Assembly: GCA_907163375.1 (NCBI GenBank) | Contig: CAJQUW010015462.1 | Coordinates: 434,001-498,000 of the forward strand | Reading direction: 5' to 3' | Length of the DNA stretch: 64,000 bases | Source: Prostheceraeus crozeri | Lineage: Eukaryota > Platyhelminthes > Polycladida > Euryleptidae | Shown here: piece by piece, positions 33,127-44,884 of the stretch | How positions within the stretch are numbered: position 1 is the first letter of the stretch | Layout: every line of letters starts with the position of its first letter | Notes under the pieces: generated by a model | Databases searched by the model: none | Seen by the model: only the letters and a program-made list of their open reading frames with translations | Told to the model about the DNA's origin: nothing | Made by a program: the position numbers and the translations under genes

Positions 33127-35435
33127 GAGCAAAGTAGATGGGATTTCTGCTCGGTGCTCGCAGTTAAATTTTTATTATGCATAGCACCCTGCAACATACT
33201 GTGTGATACTCCGAGTTCAGTTTCATCAGCCTAACCATCATCAGAGGAATAGTGGTAATGTGTTATACATAAATTGAATATAATAATATACATGAATCAT
33301 TGATGAATTATTTAGTGCAACTTTACGCCATAATAAAAAATACGAAATTAATATAATGTAAGTTAGGCCTTAACTTATTAAGTATGCTGCATAGAATTAC
33401 AAAACTTGTCCTAAATTAGATATTTTTAATTTTTTTAAGTATAATTTTCAATTGTACATTTCTAGCCTACACTACAAAGAGGCTATCTAAATTACAATTT
33501 CTACAGATGATGAGTCGTGGGCTACCCGCCGATCATATTATTCATGGACCAACAGACTATTGAATAAAGACAATAACAAATAACAATAACAATCTAAGCT
33601 AGCCTATATACACTTTAATATTCAATAAAGCAATTGATATCTTTATTGATACGGTATATTTGGCTATATAGCCGATACCCTTTCCATGTTCGAGTAGATA
33701 CAGGCATACGCTATCCAGTTTCATATTCAAGCTTTGTTAAAAAGCTTATACTACTATTCGGCCCCTGTGACGGCTAGTTAGGTATATCATCATCACTCAT
33801 GTGGTCTTATATAATGTAGCCTCGTAGTAGACTGGTTGCAGGCTAGGCCAATTTATATTTAGCCAGTGCGGGAGATCTTTATCTAATTTAACCAATCCTG
33901 GCTATAACTTTATTTTATCTTTCAGAGATAGTCAATTCATGCAAAAATATATGACAAGTATGTTATTTGTCATTATATTAGGCTATTATCATTTTTATTA
34001 TTAACTTAAGTCGTTGCTTGTTAATGAAAACTAATTTGATGATTGTAGCAAGCCTCTAAAGGCCACACCGTTATCCAAAAAACCCGTTCAACGGATCCAG
34101 GATAACCAGCATAGATAAAACCTGAATTTGAAGTCGGAGCCTTTCACATCAGTGTCGTGGAGCCGGAGCCGATGAGATATCGCATCGGCTCCACAGCCGT
34201 GGGAGAGCCTACACCCCTTTAGAAGGTAATACCGGACTCGCGGGCTCGTTAGCAAATTCATGCTGGGGAGCGGAACCAGACCTACGAAGTCTGTCGTACA
34301 GAAAGCTCCATATTGACCAGGAATTATTTGAACCTATATACCGGTATAAACAAATCAGCAAAAATATGTTTTTAGAATTTTCTTTTATATGCAATTTGTT
34401 CATAAACTGTATGGGCAATGTCATCAATAAATCATTAAATAAATATTATAGAAATTTCATTTATATCGGGTAGATTCATTTTGACTCATTTGATTTGGAT
34501 TATCTGAATATCTTTTCTAATCCGAGTCTAAGATTTCTCAAATTTATTCGATCATGCATTTTTGTGCTTGCTGACCCCATTCGGCTTTGTGTCTAATCTC
34601 AAGTAGGCTATTTTATCTTTCGACTTCCTACAATCTTCCATGAGTTGTGGGACTTATGTTTTCTTTAGAATCGGTTGGATTATTGGTGGAGTCAGAAAAT
34701 GGACTGCCCTCATTTTTTAAGTGTTTCTATGGCACGGATTTATATAGAAGTCGGAGTCTCGAATCGTGTCTTTAACATTGCTCGACGTTATGGTTTTCAT
34801 GCACTTCGTGTCTACGAAACTAAATAAAGGAGCTTCTCAACCAAATTTCAAAAATTAATCAGAATAAGAGCCATCCATAATCGTATAGGAATTAATTTGT
34901 TGTGTATCGAATCAAGTTGATGGACATAAGCAAAACAATAAACACATCAAATTAAAAATATATTCAGTATAAACCAGTAACAATGGTGGCAGACCAGAAG
35001 CATTGCGCCTGTAGTGTACATTCAAAAAGCATTTGTTAAGTAATGTACAATGAAATTGTCCACCTCTCTATTGAAAAAGTAAATATTCCTTTTCCACACC
35101 TAACCCTACACTCAGCTATTTCAATGAAAATGTTCCACAGGTTGAATTTCACTAACACATCGATAACAATGGGTTAAGTAACATCATGATGTGAAAATAC
35201 GATGATGCTGATAAAAGCAGTTACTAGTTCACTGATACTCAAAATGCTAACGTAATGCATACACTGACATACTCATTTTGCAATGACAAGTGTGAACTGA
35301 ATTCACAAGATGAGTCGAAATGTAGTAGAATGTGGCCAATGGTCAGGAAGTTATTGACATCAAATTAAAAGTAGATGATTGCATTGAGTACTTTGTAAGT
35401 GCTTAACTTTATAAGTACTTAAAGGAAGATCGAAT
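33127..35435. other. Intergenic and 3' region of UMP-CMP kinase
   Basis: No gene recognised. A short hairpin GGAGCCGATG/CATCGGCTCC lies at 34165-34192. The kinase 3' UTR should fall within 34900-35435; no clear AATAAA was found there. Confidence 0.4.
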
Positions 35436-36077
35436 CTAACTACTAAATAAGGGTTTCACCTGACCGAAAACTTCTTCTGCCGAACCCTCAGCGTCAATAT
35501 GACGAACTAAACCTAACCCCTCATAATGATCAACTACAGGTTGACAACCTTTTTTGAATTGATCTAATCGCTTTTGCAAGGTCTCTTCATTATCGTCCAA
35601 ACGGCCGCTGCCACCTTGTCCGCGGGCAAGGCACCGTTTGATACAAGTCTCATCTTTGCATTTGAAGAGTAGGACGAATTTTATATTTGTTTTATCCGAC
35701 ATTTCTCTCTGCCATCCTTCGAAATTATCCGCATTTCTGGGGAAGCCATCAATCAGGAAATTCAACTTGTTATCATTTTTATGGTGTTCCTCCATGGCTT
35801 GCTGCAAGAGGCCACATGTAACTGCAACAGGGACTATTGTTCCATTCTTCATATGCCCTTCAATTTCCTTTCCAAGCGGGGAATCGGTTTTTTTCATTTC
35901 TGCTCGTAGCAAATCACCCGCTGAGAGATGCACGTAACCGAAAGTATCCACGATGTTTGCACATTGGGTGCCTTTGCCAGCTCCAGGTCCACCAAGAACA
36001 AAAACGACGTTGAATTTCGGCATCCCGGATAGTAACCGCCGAACAGTTACGTAGAGAACGGTTGACGATATGAGCAA
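35436..36077 (-). CDS. CMPK1: UMP-CMP kinase
   Basis: Transfers phosphate from ATP to UMP or CMP (also dCMP) in cytosolic pyrimidine salvage. Counting from MPKF at 36023, a 195-residue product has the P-loop GGPGAGKGTQ at residues 11-20, the NMP-site text HLSAGDLLRAE, the DGFPRN motif and a short LID (ARGQGGSGRLDD). A short LID separates UMP-CMP kinases from long-LID adenylate kinases, and the length equals the animal enzyme of about 196 residues. Upstream the frame stays open for 18 more codons (LLISSTVLYVTVRRLLSG) to a strong acceptor, cttatttcag, so the exon is 35436-36077. A 5' exon may add an N-terminal extension like the long vertebrate form, or translation may start at MPKF. The whole kinase domain in one exon is unusual for this gene. 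Confidence 0.92.
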   Translation of the reverse strand: MLISSTVLYVTVRRLLSGMPKFNVVFVLGGPGAGKGTQCANIVDTFGYVHLSAGDLLRAEMKKTDSPLGKEIEGHMKNGTIVPVAVTCGLLQQAMEEHHKNDNKLNFLIDGFPRNADNFEGWQREMSDKTNIKFVLLFKCKDETCIKRCLARGQGGSGRLDDNEETLQKRLDQFKKGCQPVVDHYEGLGLVRHIDAEGSAEEVFGQVKPLFSS

Positions 36078-36205
36078 CTGAAATAAGAAAATGATTTGTA
36101 TTAAGATGGATTTTAATTAATCACACATGAAATAAGATTACAGCTTGTTAGTATATAGCATGATGTCTAAAAAGGCCAGCTTCCATTCGTTATCGAACCA
36201 TAAGC

Positions 36206-36753
36206 ATGATTAAGGCAGGATTAAATAAGCGAGAGGTTTCTGGAAGACTATCTGTACTCATTCGCAAATTAACACCTTGGCCGATTCTATTTCAGAAGGA
36301 GGAAGCGGTGGAGAGGCATGTAGGATCGGGTCGAGTACCGGTACTTCCAGCACGATCGAACCGGCATCTTATTCGTCTGGCGAGGAGAGACCAATTTCAT
36401 TCCTCTGCTCAGCTATTGAGTTGTTGGAATGAGGAGGTCAGTAATCGGTCAGTTAGTAGGCTTCTGTTTCGTGCTGGTCTACGTTCTCGACGAGCCGTAC
36501 GGCGACCTCTCTTCATCGTCAAGCTAAGATGCGATGGGCGATGAGTCGTTGCCACTACCGAGAAGCACAGTGGAGGAGAATCTTCTTCATAGATGAATCT
36601 CGTTTCCTACTAATGTCTGTGGATGGAATGATGCGAGTTCGACTATACGAAGGCGAGGCACTTCGCAGCGATCTTGCTTGCGAGACCAGCCAACAAGGTG
36701 ATGGATCTACCATGGTGTGGGAGGCATCTGTTCTGATGGTCGAAGCACTTTGA
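36206..36753 (+). pseudogene. Tc1-like transposase fragment
   Basis: Two overlapping frames give the N-terminal HTH zone (ILFQKEEAVERHVGSGR, SAQLLSCWNEEVSNRSVSRLL) and the first catalytic motif (RIFFIDESRFLL), ending near GDGSTMVWEA. The second Asp and the Glu are missing, so it is truncated as well as frame-shifted (overlap at 36529-36544). It lies in the presumed 5' intron or upstream region of UMP-CMP kinase, opposite strand. It differs in sequence from the element at 27794. Confidence 0.8.
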
Positions 36754-38302
36754 TAGTTCACCCAAGCTCCCTAAATGAATTTCGCTATCGTCGAAATTTG
36801 GAAGAAAACCTTCTGTAAATTTTCTTGTTGAAATTTTTGAAAAATTACAAAAAGATAAAATAATTAGCAAAATCAAATTCAAACAGATGAAATTTAGGAA
36901 AGAACCGTGACGTTAGTCCTCGTTCTCCATTATCACACTAATTACGGCATTCGATCGAGTACGTCATATACAATCGCTCTTCCATTATGTCTCTATCATC
37001 ATCAAAATCCATCCCAATCGCAGGCACTTCTTATTAGGACTACATATTCACGATTTATTTTTGTACGCTAGCTAAACCATGATGAGGGTGTGTTTCCTTA
37101 TTTGTATCTCTATGATATCTTCTGAAGTAGAGATAAAGACATTAAAGCTGCTTCAAAGATATCGAGAAGCACGTAATGCTAATGATAAATGTTAACATAG
37201 AGTTAAAAATGTTAACTTCAAAATCTTCCCATTTGCATCAGATTTTACGATGCTCAAAGTCGAACTCAAAAAATTGCCTGTAATCAATATGAAAGCGCTC
37301 ATCGGCTAGTCATCGCATCAGAATGACTTTTTTCATGTTGTGACACAGCCGGAAAATTTCCTTTCTTCACATAACAAAATCATTCTTTGTGTAAACACAG
37401 CTTAGTGACGCCGGCCTGTTAAAAATGTATATGTTTTCACTAATTTGGACCCACCAATTCAATGAAACATTATTTTTGAAAATGAAGCCTGAAATGACAA
37501 CTTCAGGGCATTGCCCAAAGGCAGTCACGATTTCGTGACTGTATGTACTCGAACAGGAAGTGTCTCTAGAGTCAAGAAAGAAGAGAGTTAGAAAATACGC
37601 GGCCATGTTTTATGACTGTGTATTACAGTATAGTATTTCTTGATGGTCAACTGGTTGTCCCTAGTCCTGTCCAAAACATAAGAATGCTCGACAGAAACAG
37701 GTCTTTCATCAGCGGAAAATTTAATAGTTGAAGCTTGGACATTCCCATAAAACAACCCTAGCACCAACAACAGTCATATAATCTGCATATTTTATATGGC
37801 TGGCATCATGAGATGACTTTCCAGATCGGAAAGGAAGTAGTTAAAGATCATTAGTTCAAAATAGGAACCGTGTGGTACACCACATACACAACATTTATTT
37901 GCACTTTATGAGCGCTTCGATCAAGTGTATATTGTATATTGAATATCATACAATGAATGAATACTTTCTTGTTCCTGTTCTTGTCTTGCTTTGACAATAA
38001 GCAAAAATTAGTAGAATACAGTGCATTTATCAATGTGAGAAAGCCATTTAATTCACATTACACAAGGCACTAAAACCTTGGTTGATGGTTACTAGATTCC
38101 TCATGACACAAGCATTCCACGCATTATAAGCCGATTTATTCTCTACTACTATAGAAAACGAAATTCTTTGAAGAGATTATTTGTGCAACAACTTCGACGA
38201 CAGATCGAAACGATATGAAAAATTGTCTGTCCAATTGAATCCTTACATTATGCTTTCCTCCACTCCATGTGGTGTTGAATTCTACTACTACTGTCTCTAA
38301 TC
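36754..38302. other. Intergenic, nothing recognised
   Basis: Only short chance frames and a small palindrome CAGTCACGA-tt-TCGTGACTG at about 37524. Confidence 0.45.
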
Positions 38303-38305
38303 TAA

Positions 38306-38525
38306 GGGCCGGTTTCATAAAAGCGTCATAAGCCTAGAACCGGTGTTAAAAGTCAAAACTTCATAAAATTGGAACGTTGCACGTTTCATAACGCGGTTCT
38401 ACGAAGAACTGGTTCTAACTTTAAAACCATTCCAGTTTCATGAAGAAATATTTTCTTAACACCGGTTCCAATTGAATGAAATTAGAACCTCATTCTAGAA
38501 CTAATCGAACGTGGTTCTAACTTCA
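38306..38525. repeat. Left subterminal repeats of the Harbinger element
   Basis: Repeated GGTTCTA/GAACC words in both orientations follow the inverted repeat; a mirror set lies at about 40680-40820. These probably are binding sites for the transposase or Myb protein. Confidence 0.6.
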
Positions 38526-38547
38526 ATTGAATCGCCACTTCTCTCGA

Positions 38548-39594
38548 ATGCACAATCGCAGCAAAGTAATGGCTGGGTATGTTTTAATGATTAGAAGCCT
38601 TCGCCGTGAGAGGGTATTCAGAGATAGAAGTAATCCTTTCGATATTTACGGTGAAACAGAATTTACCATCAGATATAGACTATCCAAATCAACAGCACAT
38701 CTCCTTATTGAAGAAATTCGCCCTCAACTTCAAAGACAAACTCGTCGGAACCACGCAATAACTCCCGAGGAACAGGTGTTTGCATTTCTTCGATTTTTGG
38801 CATCCGGCAATTTTTACACTTCCATCGGAGATTTACATGGTCTTTCTAAAGCAAGCGTCTGCCGGATTGTCAAACACGTATCTGACTCGATTGCGTGTTT
38901 ATCGAACCGATATATACGCATGCCGAGTACTACTAATGAAATACGAAAGATGAAGACTAGTTTCTACGAAAAGGCTAATTTCCCGGGAGTAATTGGTGTA
39001 ATTGATTGTGTACACATAAGACTAGTCTTTAACATTGCTCCTCATGAAGGAGATAGGTTCATTAATCGACATCATTGGTATTCAATCAATGTTCAAGTTA
39101 TCGGCAGTGCTAATTTTGAAATTTGCAACATAGTTGCACGTTGGCCAGGAGCTGTGCATGATTCGAGGATATGGAATGGATCACGTGTATGTGCGCAATT
39201 TGAAAGTGGTGTATATGATGGTTATTTGCTAGGTGATGGTGGATATCCGTGTACTACTGCGATTCTAACTCCTCTTGCAAATCCGGTTAACCGAGCAGAA
39301 GCGCGTTACAACGATGCACATGTGAAAACACGTTCAACAATTGAGAGAACGTTTGGGATATGGAAGAGAAGATTCCCTTGTCTTAAATATGGCCTTCGAC
39401 TTCACGCATCAAATGTTCCTCATCTCATCATTGCGGCTGCAGTAATTCACAACATGGCCATTGACAACGGTGATGAGCAATTTGAATTCGAAAGAGAGAT
39501 TAACGATGAGTATAACGAAGATAATGATGTTCAGATAGACGATGAGCGAGGTTTGCGTTTCCGGCGACAACTGATCGAAAGATACTTTAATTAA
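38548..39594 (+). CDS. Harbinger (HARBI1-like) DDE transposase
   Basis: Open frame of about 348 residues from ATG 38548; ATG 38569 (MAGYVLM) is an alternative start. It cuts and joins the element ends. Numbering from the upstream in-frame TTG at 38527, an N-terminal HTH-like region (EEQVFAFLRFLASG...GLSKASVCRIV, residues 81-115) precedes the nuclease, with catalytic Asp160 in GVIDCVHI, Asp212 in GAVHDSRIW and Glu273 in STIERTFGIWKRRFPCL. All three catalytic residues are present. A domesticated HARBI1 host gene is unlikely because the gene sits inside intact inverted repeats. Confidence 0.93.
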   Translation: MHNRSKVMAGYVLMIRSLRRERVFRDRSNPFDIYGETEFTIRYRLSKSTAHLLIEEIRPQLQRQTRRNHAITPEEQVFAFLRFLASGNFYTSIGDLHGLSKASVCRIVKHVSDSIACLSNRYIRMPSTTNEIRKMKTSFYEKANFPGVIGVIDCVHIRLVFNIAPHEGDRFINRHHWYSINVQVIGSANFEICNIVARWPGAVHDSRIWNGSRVCAQFESGVYDGYLLGDGGYPCTTAILTPLANPVNRAEARYNDAHVKTRSTIERTFGIWKRRFPCLKYGLRLHASNVPHLIIAAAVIHNMAIDNGDEQFEFEREINDEYNEDNDVQIDDERGLRFRRQLIERYFN

Positions 39595-39896
39595 TAAATA
39601 ACTGTTATTGTTTCTTGTGATTTTCCCGAAGACTACATGTATCAACAATAAATACAAACGTTTGCATACCGTCGGTTTGTTTTTTGTTGCTGACCCATTT
39701 TTATAATTTTTAAAAAATTCGCTCACAGTGGGGTGAGGGTTACACTAAGTAATTTATTAGATACTGGTTCATTCCACAAATACTTCATTTTCTTAATTTC
39801 CATATGATAACATTGACAAATGTTCAGAATTTAGACTCCCATTAAAAAGTAACAATTTCCATGTAAAGCATTTATTTCACATTGTTGATCAGACGG

Positions 39897-40559
39897 TCAC
39901 AAATTACTGTTCAGCTGTGCTAGAAATCCCATACGTCCATGTTCTTCAGCTGTTAAGGTTTCCAGTGCCGCTACTATTCTCTCTTGTGCTTCTGCTTTCC
40001 GTTCCTCTATTTTCAGTCTTCTCTCGCTGAGTTCATAAAAGTCCTGTGATGTGATTGCTTTTCGCTTCTTATTCTTATTTGACTTGGTTTGACTCGTTCC
40101 ACAATCTTCGGTTGTATCAATGTGGGTTGCACTAACATTGGAATCCTCGGAATCGCTATTTCCAATGTCACCGACACATTTCGCGTCACCGTCGAACTGG
40201 TTCGGAAGGGGGTCAATGTCGGCCGCTACTAAAGCCATGACTCTCTCCTCGTCTGCGGAAATCTCTTTGGCTGGATTTTTCCCTCCACCAGTTTTAAAAC
40301 TTTCTTTACGGTTTTCCGTCGCAGCTTTCTTTACATTACATTTCATCTTCTTCCAATAGTCCTTGATTTGAGCTATTGACCGTTTTGTCGCGAATTGAGA
40401 ATCTAAAAGTATTCGTAGCTCTTCAAATTTCTCCTTCTTATGCTTCTGCGTCTTCACCGAGGTATCCTTACTTTCAATTATCGAATTCCTCTCCATAAAA
40501 TCTAATATGCATTCTTTCTCTACGTTGCTAAAGTTTTCCGCTCGCTTACGCTGTGACAT
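39897..40559 (-). CDS. Harbinger Myb/SANT-like accessory protein
   Basis: 220 residues. The N-terminal 75 residues (NFSNVEKECILDFMER... to QIKDYWKKMKCNVKK) form a Myb/SANT-like trihelix with the typical KEKFEELR and IKDYWKKMK helices. An acidic middle and a basic patch (NKNKKRKAITSQ), likely a nuclear localisation signal, follow. A C-terminal charged helix (ERRLKIEERKAEAQERIVAALE) probably pairs with the transposase. In this family the protein helps the transposase enter the nucleus and bind the ends. It converges on the transposase gene with about 300 bases between stops. Confidence 0.88.
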   Translation of the reverse strand: MSQRKRAENFSNVEKECILDFMERNSIIESKDTSVKTQKHKKEKFEELRILLDSQFATKRSIAQIKDYWKKMKCNVKKAATENRKESFKTGGGKNPAKEISADEERVMALVAADIDPLPNQFDGDAKCVGDIGNSDSEDSNVSATHIDTTEDCGTSQTKSNKNKKRKAITSQDFYELSERRLKIEERKAEAQERIVAALETLTAEEHGRMGFLAQLNSNL

Positions 40560-41236
40560 CTTGAGAAATGAATTTCCTGCAATCGTTGATTCAGATCGAA
40601 TACATTAACTTGACGTCAAGCCAATAACATCGTGGTAACCAAGCTGAAATGTAGGTCATGACATCACCTCAACGTCACTTTGGATTTACCTCTAGTTCTA
40701 ATTGGAACCAGTTCCAACTGGAACCATGAGGGAAAGAACTCGTTTATGAAACTGAAATTTCTCGTCGGTGCTAATTAGAACCAGTTCTTACGCTAGAACC
40801 GTTCTAGTTTAGAACCTCTTTATGAAACCGGCCCTAAGTATCTAATCGATAGGGTAATTGCTGCACGCTACCGCATATCATTTAGGCAGGAACTCAGAGT
40901 CAGTAACTTCCTTAACCTTGTATGATATGGAGATTGAATTAAATCACAAGTATCGGTGATAAGTGCGATAAGTGCATTTAAGCTGCAATGAAATGAATAT
41001 GCAGGAGTCGTTCACACATCTCTGCTACAAACATGACAACTCAGCAAGGAAGCGAAACCAGCACTCCTAAAAAAAAGTAATTCCAGCTTTCAGGCGGTTA
41101 AATTTTAAGACCATTAAAGACGATATTGAAAGTTCGAATAATTCACTCTTTATCAGTGTGAATTTTACTTTACTTATTTAAAGTCAAGACGGGTAATGAT
41201 GTTTAAACACCATAATGACAAGTAAGCCTTGCTTGA

Positions 41237-41460
41237 GAATGGCTATGGAGTACAGCCAAAATTAATTGTTATCATCTGATAAAAAGAAGACTAAATAACT
41301 GATTTTTCCAACAATAATGAATTATTCAATCAATCAAGGTGTATTTCAAAAACTATCGTTTTTATGTTTTTGTAATTTGAATCTCAGGCCACTTCAGGCT
41401 GAAATTTGAATCTCAAATTTCTGACGATGGCCACTTCAGATGGTCGAATATAAAGTTTGT
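41237..41460 (+). mobile_element. Solo PLE terminal sequences with hammerhead-like core
   Basis: 41237-41330 matches the terminal repeats of the PLE at 47034-47705 (GAGAATGGCTATGGAGTACAGCC, ACTGATTTTTCCAACAAT). Further on, CTGACGA (41421-41427), stem GGCC/GGTC and GAA (41446) form a hammerhead-like core. No coding sequence remains. Confidence 0.55.
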
Positions 41461-43690
41461 CTTCTTATATTTAATAAAAATCATTTATCAAACATATAAA
41501 AAGTCACTGAAAAAATGACGGTTACTGAAAACAAATCACTTTTGAGAAGATAGGTAGTTACAGGGGTTTTGTTATAGCTTTGAGCTTTTTGATTGTACCG
41601 ATATTAAGCAAACGTCAAGCTTGTGGCTACCATCGCTTGGTCTCATATTGTACATTATTCTCATTGACATGACAGGCTAAATCTAAAAACAGGCTTATCT
41701 CATGACATGGGAGGCTAAATCAGAAACAGTAATACAGTATAACAGTATACTCTATGCAAGCTTTCTAGGTAACAGTGCATTTCTATGTTATAGGCCTTCA
41801 AAAAAGATAACACGGTAAAGGATCAAACTTTCCAATCAAAGCGATGAAACTCGGTGGATTTTTTCAAAATCTAAAAGTTCCATTGCCTTTCAAAAACCCC
41901 GCAGAATCCGCCGTACAGAGAAAATCTTCCGGAGTGGCAATACTGCGATTATCTGAAGTTATATGGCAATTGATGAAGATTTGCATGTTATAGACAATTT
42001 TGAAAGATGAACTGATATCACCTATAAGCACCAGAAACTGAAGTTGACCCATCCAAACAGAATGACAAATTAATGTAATGGGTGGAAATGTACATCACGA
42101 GAAATTCCGTGCACCAAAACATATTAAGACAGCGATTGAGAAAAGATACTAAAAATCATAAACCATTGTGTCAGAATCGAATTTCAGAATGCATTGAGTA
42201 AGCGAGCAGATACCTGATTACTCGCATTCATGAACATCGATAGCACAAAGAATTAAATTTACCAAACAGAATTTGAAATGATTATATTTATGTTGTCTTC
42301 ATCAACAAAAGCGGTAGCTACTACGAGCATTAGATAACACGAATAGAGTAGAGATAGATATAGAAGAGACTAGAGTGATTGATTTGTGTTACACGAATGT
42401 TGTGGAAAAGTATCCAAAAGATGAGTTATCGCAGTAGATGAGAACATGAATGGATCAAGCAATTTGCAGATTGGGAATGAAGAAGAAACATCACTGAAAA
42501 GTTGCGAAGGAATTTCTTGAGAGATTTTGATTTTACGCATGCTCAATACAAATTATAAGTCCCTTGCAGAATTTTTGGATGGCATAATTGCGTCTGATGA
42601 AAAAGCGAAGCAAATGATAGTAAGCTGCAATTGAGAAAGCACACGATTTATATAACGGTCAGGGTTGCAAGATTTTTTGCCCGATTGTGGTTGTATGTAT
42701 CAAATGGCATCAATTCTATTTAATTGTTTGTGCCCAAGAAGACGTCCAACACAAAATTGCCAAACAAAACTCATTATGGCTCTATACGGGTCTCGAACCT
42801 TTCCGTTCATGACCGTTGCTGTTCTGTCTAACAGCATTACCGAAAATAACCATGATTTAAAGCACACCCTTTGTATACTCAAAGGAATGACAGGAATTCT
42901 AGAATAGTGCTACCATTTCGACATCACAATAAATGTGTGCCACCGCGAGTAATTATCTGATTCTTTTCAGGGATTTTCCATTTATCTACTCGGTAGTAGT
43001 ATCTTTATATTTCATTCACAAGGTCACAGCTTATCAAAATATTTTTCAATGAAGCAAGCTCAGTAAATCGATTCATGCGCATGTAAAAAAGCATTTTTTA
43101 CGCGTGCAATTGACAGCACTGGCCACGGGCAGCTATAGAAACGGATAAGCACTTGATCACGGACTTGGGACTCACCCGTAGCCATTTGATTTTTGGCCGG
43201 ACTTGAACTCGGATTCGAAAAAAATCATAACCCTTGGAATCCGAGTCTACTAACTATATGCGATCAAATTTCTTAATCAGTCAATATTTAGCACGCTGAC
43301 TCTTCCTCTACGTAACTCACTTATCTTGCTTTCCTAGTATAATCTATAATCACAGCCAGTTTCTCCTCATCTTGATCAAAGGATAATGGGAAAACATGAT
43401 GCAAATTTCAACTAATTGTATGATTTCCACGCATATTTTTGACCATGAAATTGATGGTTAGCGATCAGTAATCAGTCATGAAGCTTGTTTGAAATAACCT
43501 TCAATTTTCGTCGCCAACTAACAATAAGCGAACTAACGTTTTATTCACAGTATGTTTTGATTTCCTTCTAACTTAATTGAAGTATATTTTTTCAAATCGA
43601 CACCTTCACCTCTTATTCTGTGTCGAAATCATTATCTGCAGGCAAAAACCCCCGAATTCTCTCGGAGTCTATTGAAATCTTCATCGATGT
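41461..43690. other. Intergenic, nothing recognised
   Basis: AT-rich with chance frames only. Confidence 0.4.
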
Positions 43691-44884
43691 TAGGGGTGCA
43701 CCGGATTTGGATTTTTGAATCCGGCCGGAACCGGATTTGGCCGGATTTACACCCAAATCCGGCGGCCGGATTTGAAGATTAAGCGAATTTACGTGACGAT
43801 TTGTAAGGAACAGATATATTAGCTGCCCCTGAAACCTACTGTGTGTATTACGAGCTTAAGGGATCCTGACCACCAAAAAAGAAAGTGCCCACCATTTAAG
43901 ATATTCCATTAATTTGTTTTGGGGTTTGGGTCAAAGTTATGGTTGGGGTCAGTGTCAGGGTTGTGGTTAGGTTGGTTTTTGAACGAACTCGAACTGCGTA
44001 ATTTGTTGCGGATTTTGACTTTTACGTCGTTTTAACAGATGATCAATCATGTTGTAATTTTTCTTGATAGCCTATCAATCATATTTTGATTTACAAATAT
44101 TATTGTTCAATAAAGTGAAGCAATGACTCTTGATGTTCTAACTTCAAGAGCTTGTTTATCAGCTTGGTAGTTTACTTTCGATTATGCATGTAACAGTGGA
44201 AGTGGTTGTAATTATACATGTAGATGATAATGCTTTTAAAATACCATTTGATAAAAAACTATGTGTGGTTAGTCATTAGAAGGATGCTAAATTTTGATGG
44301 CAAGCGTTTCCATCCTAGTCTACACATATACAGTACGTGCAGAATACACAATACACATGCAAACAGTCATTGTACATGTATGTATTGGTACCGGTACAAT
44401 TTTCTCTTAACAAAATATATTTAAGAGAAAAGATCTAAAAGTGTCTGCCCGCCAGTAAGGTAATGTCTGAAAACATGAAAAGTATTTTTCCGCCAATCAT
44501 TAACGAGCTACATGTACATTGTATTCATTAACGAGCTACATTGTATTATAAATTCATTATAAATTAGGGCTAGGTAGGGTTGGGTTGAAGACAACGCTGA
44601 AGATTAAACCAAACCAACCTGACCATCAACCCTGGCCCTCATCCTATAACCACCTAACCCTAAAACAAAACTAAGAGTTTTGCAGGCGGGCAGACTCTTA
44701 AAAAATCCCGAAGAACATGCATGTACAAAATGGAAAAACGAATAAATTAAGGAAAACAAAAATTAGTTGTAAGAAATAAGAAAATGTAAATAAAATTTAC
44801 TAAAATAGCTAAGAACAATAGTCGGTGTAATGCCATTACAGATGATAGAAAGGCCGGATTTGGAGCAAATCCGGTGCACCCCTA
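43691..44884. mobile_element. hAT-like non-autonomous transposon
   Basis: Ends TAGGGGTGCACCGGATTTGG and the complement of TAGGGGTGCACCGGATTTGC; flanks ATCGATGT and ATCAATGT, an 8-bp duplication with one mismatch. 1194 bases, no transposase. GGATTTGG/CCGG words repeat near both ends. Confidence 0.85.
44434..44705. mobile_element. Small element nested in the hAT at 43691
   Basis: Inverted ends share GTCTGCCCGCC (44441; complement at 44685). The right end with its following TTAAAAAATCCC recurs as a 33-base match at about 45279-45311, so it is a dispersed family. Confidence 0.55.

Larger units (their letters stand above)
38306..40834. mobile_element. PIF/Harbinger DNA transposon, apparently complete
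   Basis: Terminal inverted repeats GGGCCGGTTTCATAAA at 38306 and its complement ending at 40834, flanked on both sides by TAA, the 3-bp target duplication of this superfamily (38303-38305 and 40835-40837). Inside are two convergent open genes: a DDE transposase and a Myb/SANT-like protein, the standard two-gene PIF/Harbinger set. Subterminal zones are crowded with GGTTCTA/TAGAACC words. No stop or frame break is visible in either gene. Confidence 0.93.

Noticed and set aside
34165-34192. Perfect 10-bp hairpin considered as a terminator or small RNA
   Set aside because: Terminators of this kind are bacterial and the stem is too short for a miRNA precursor.
42665-42907. 80-codon frame with several cysteines
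   Set aside because: No start context, splice support or similarity; likely chance.
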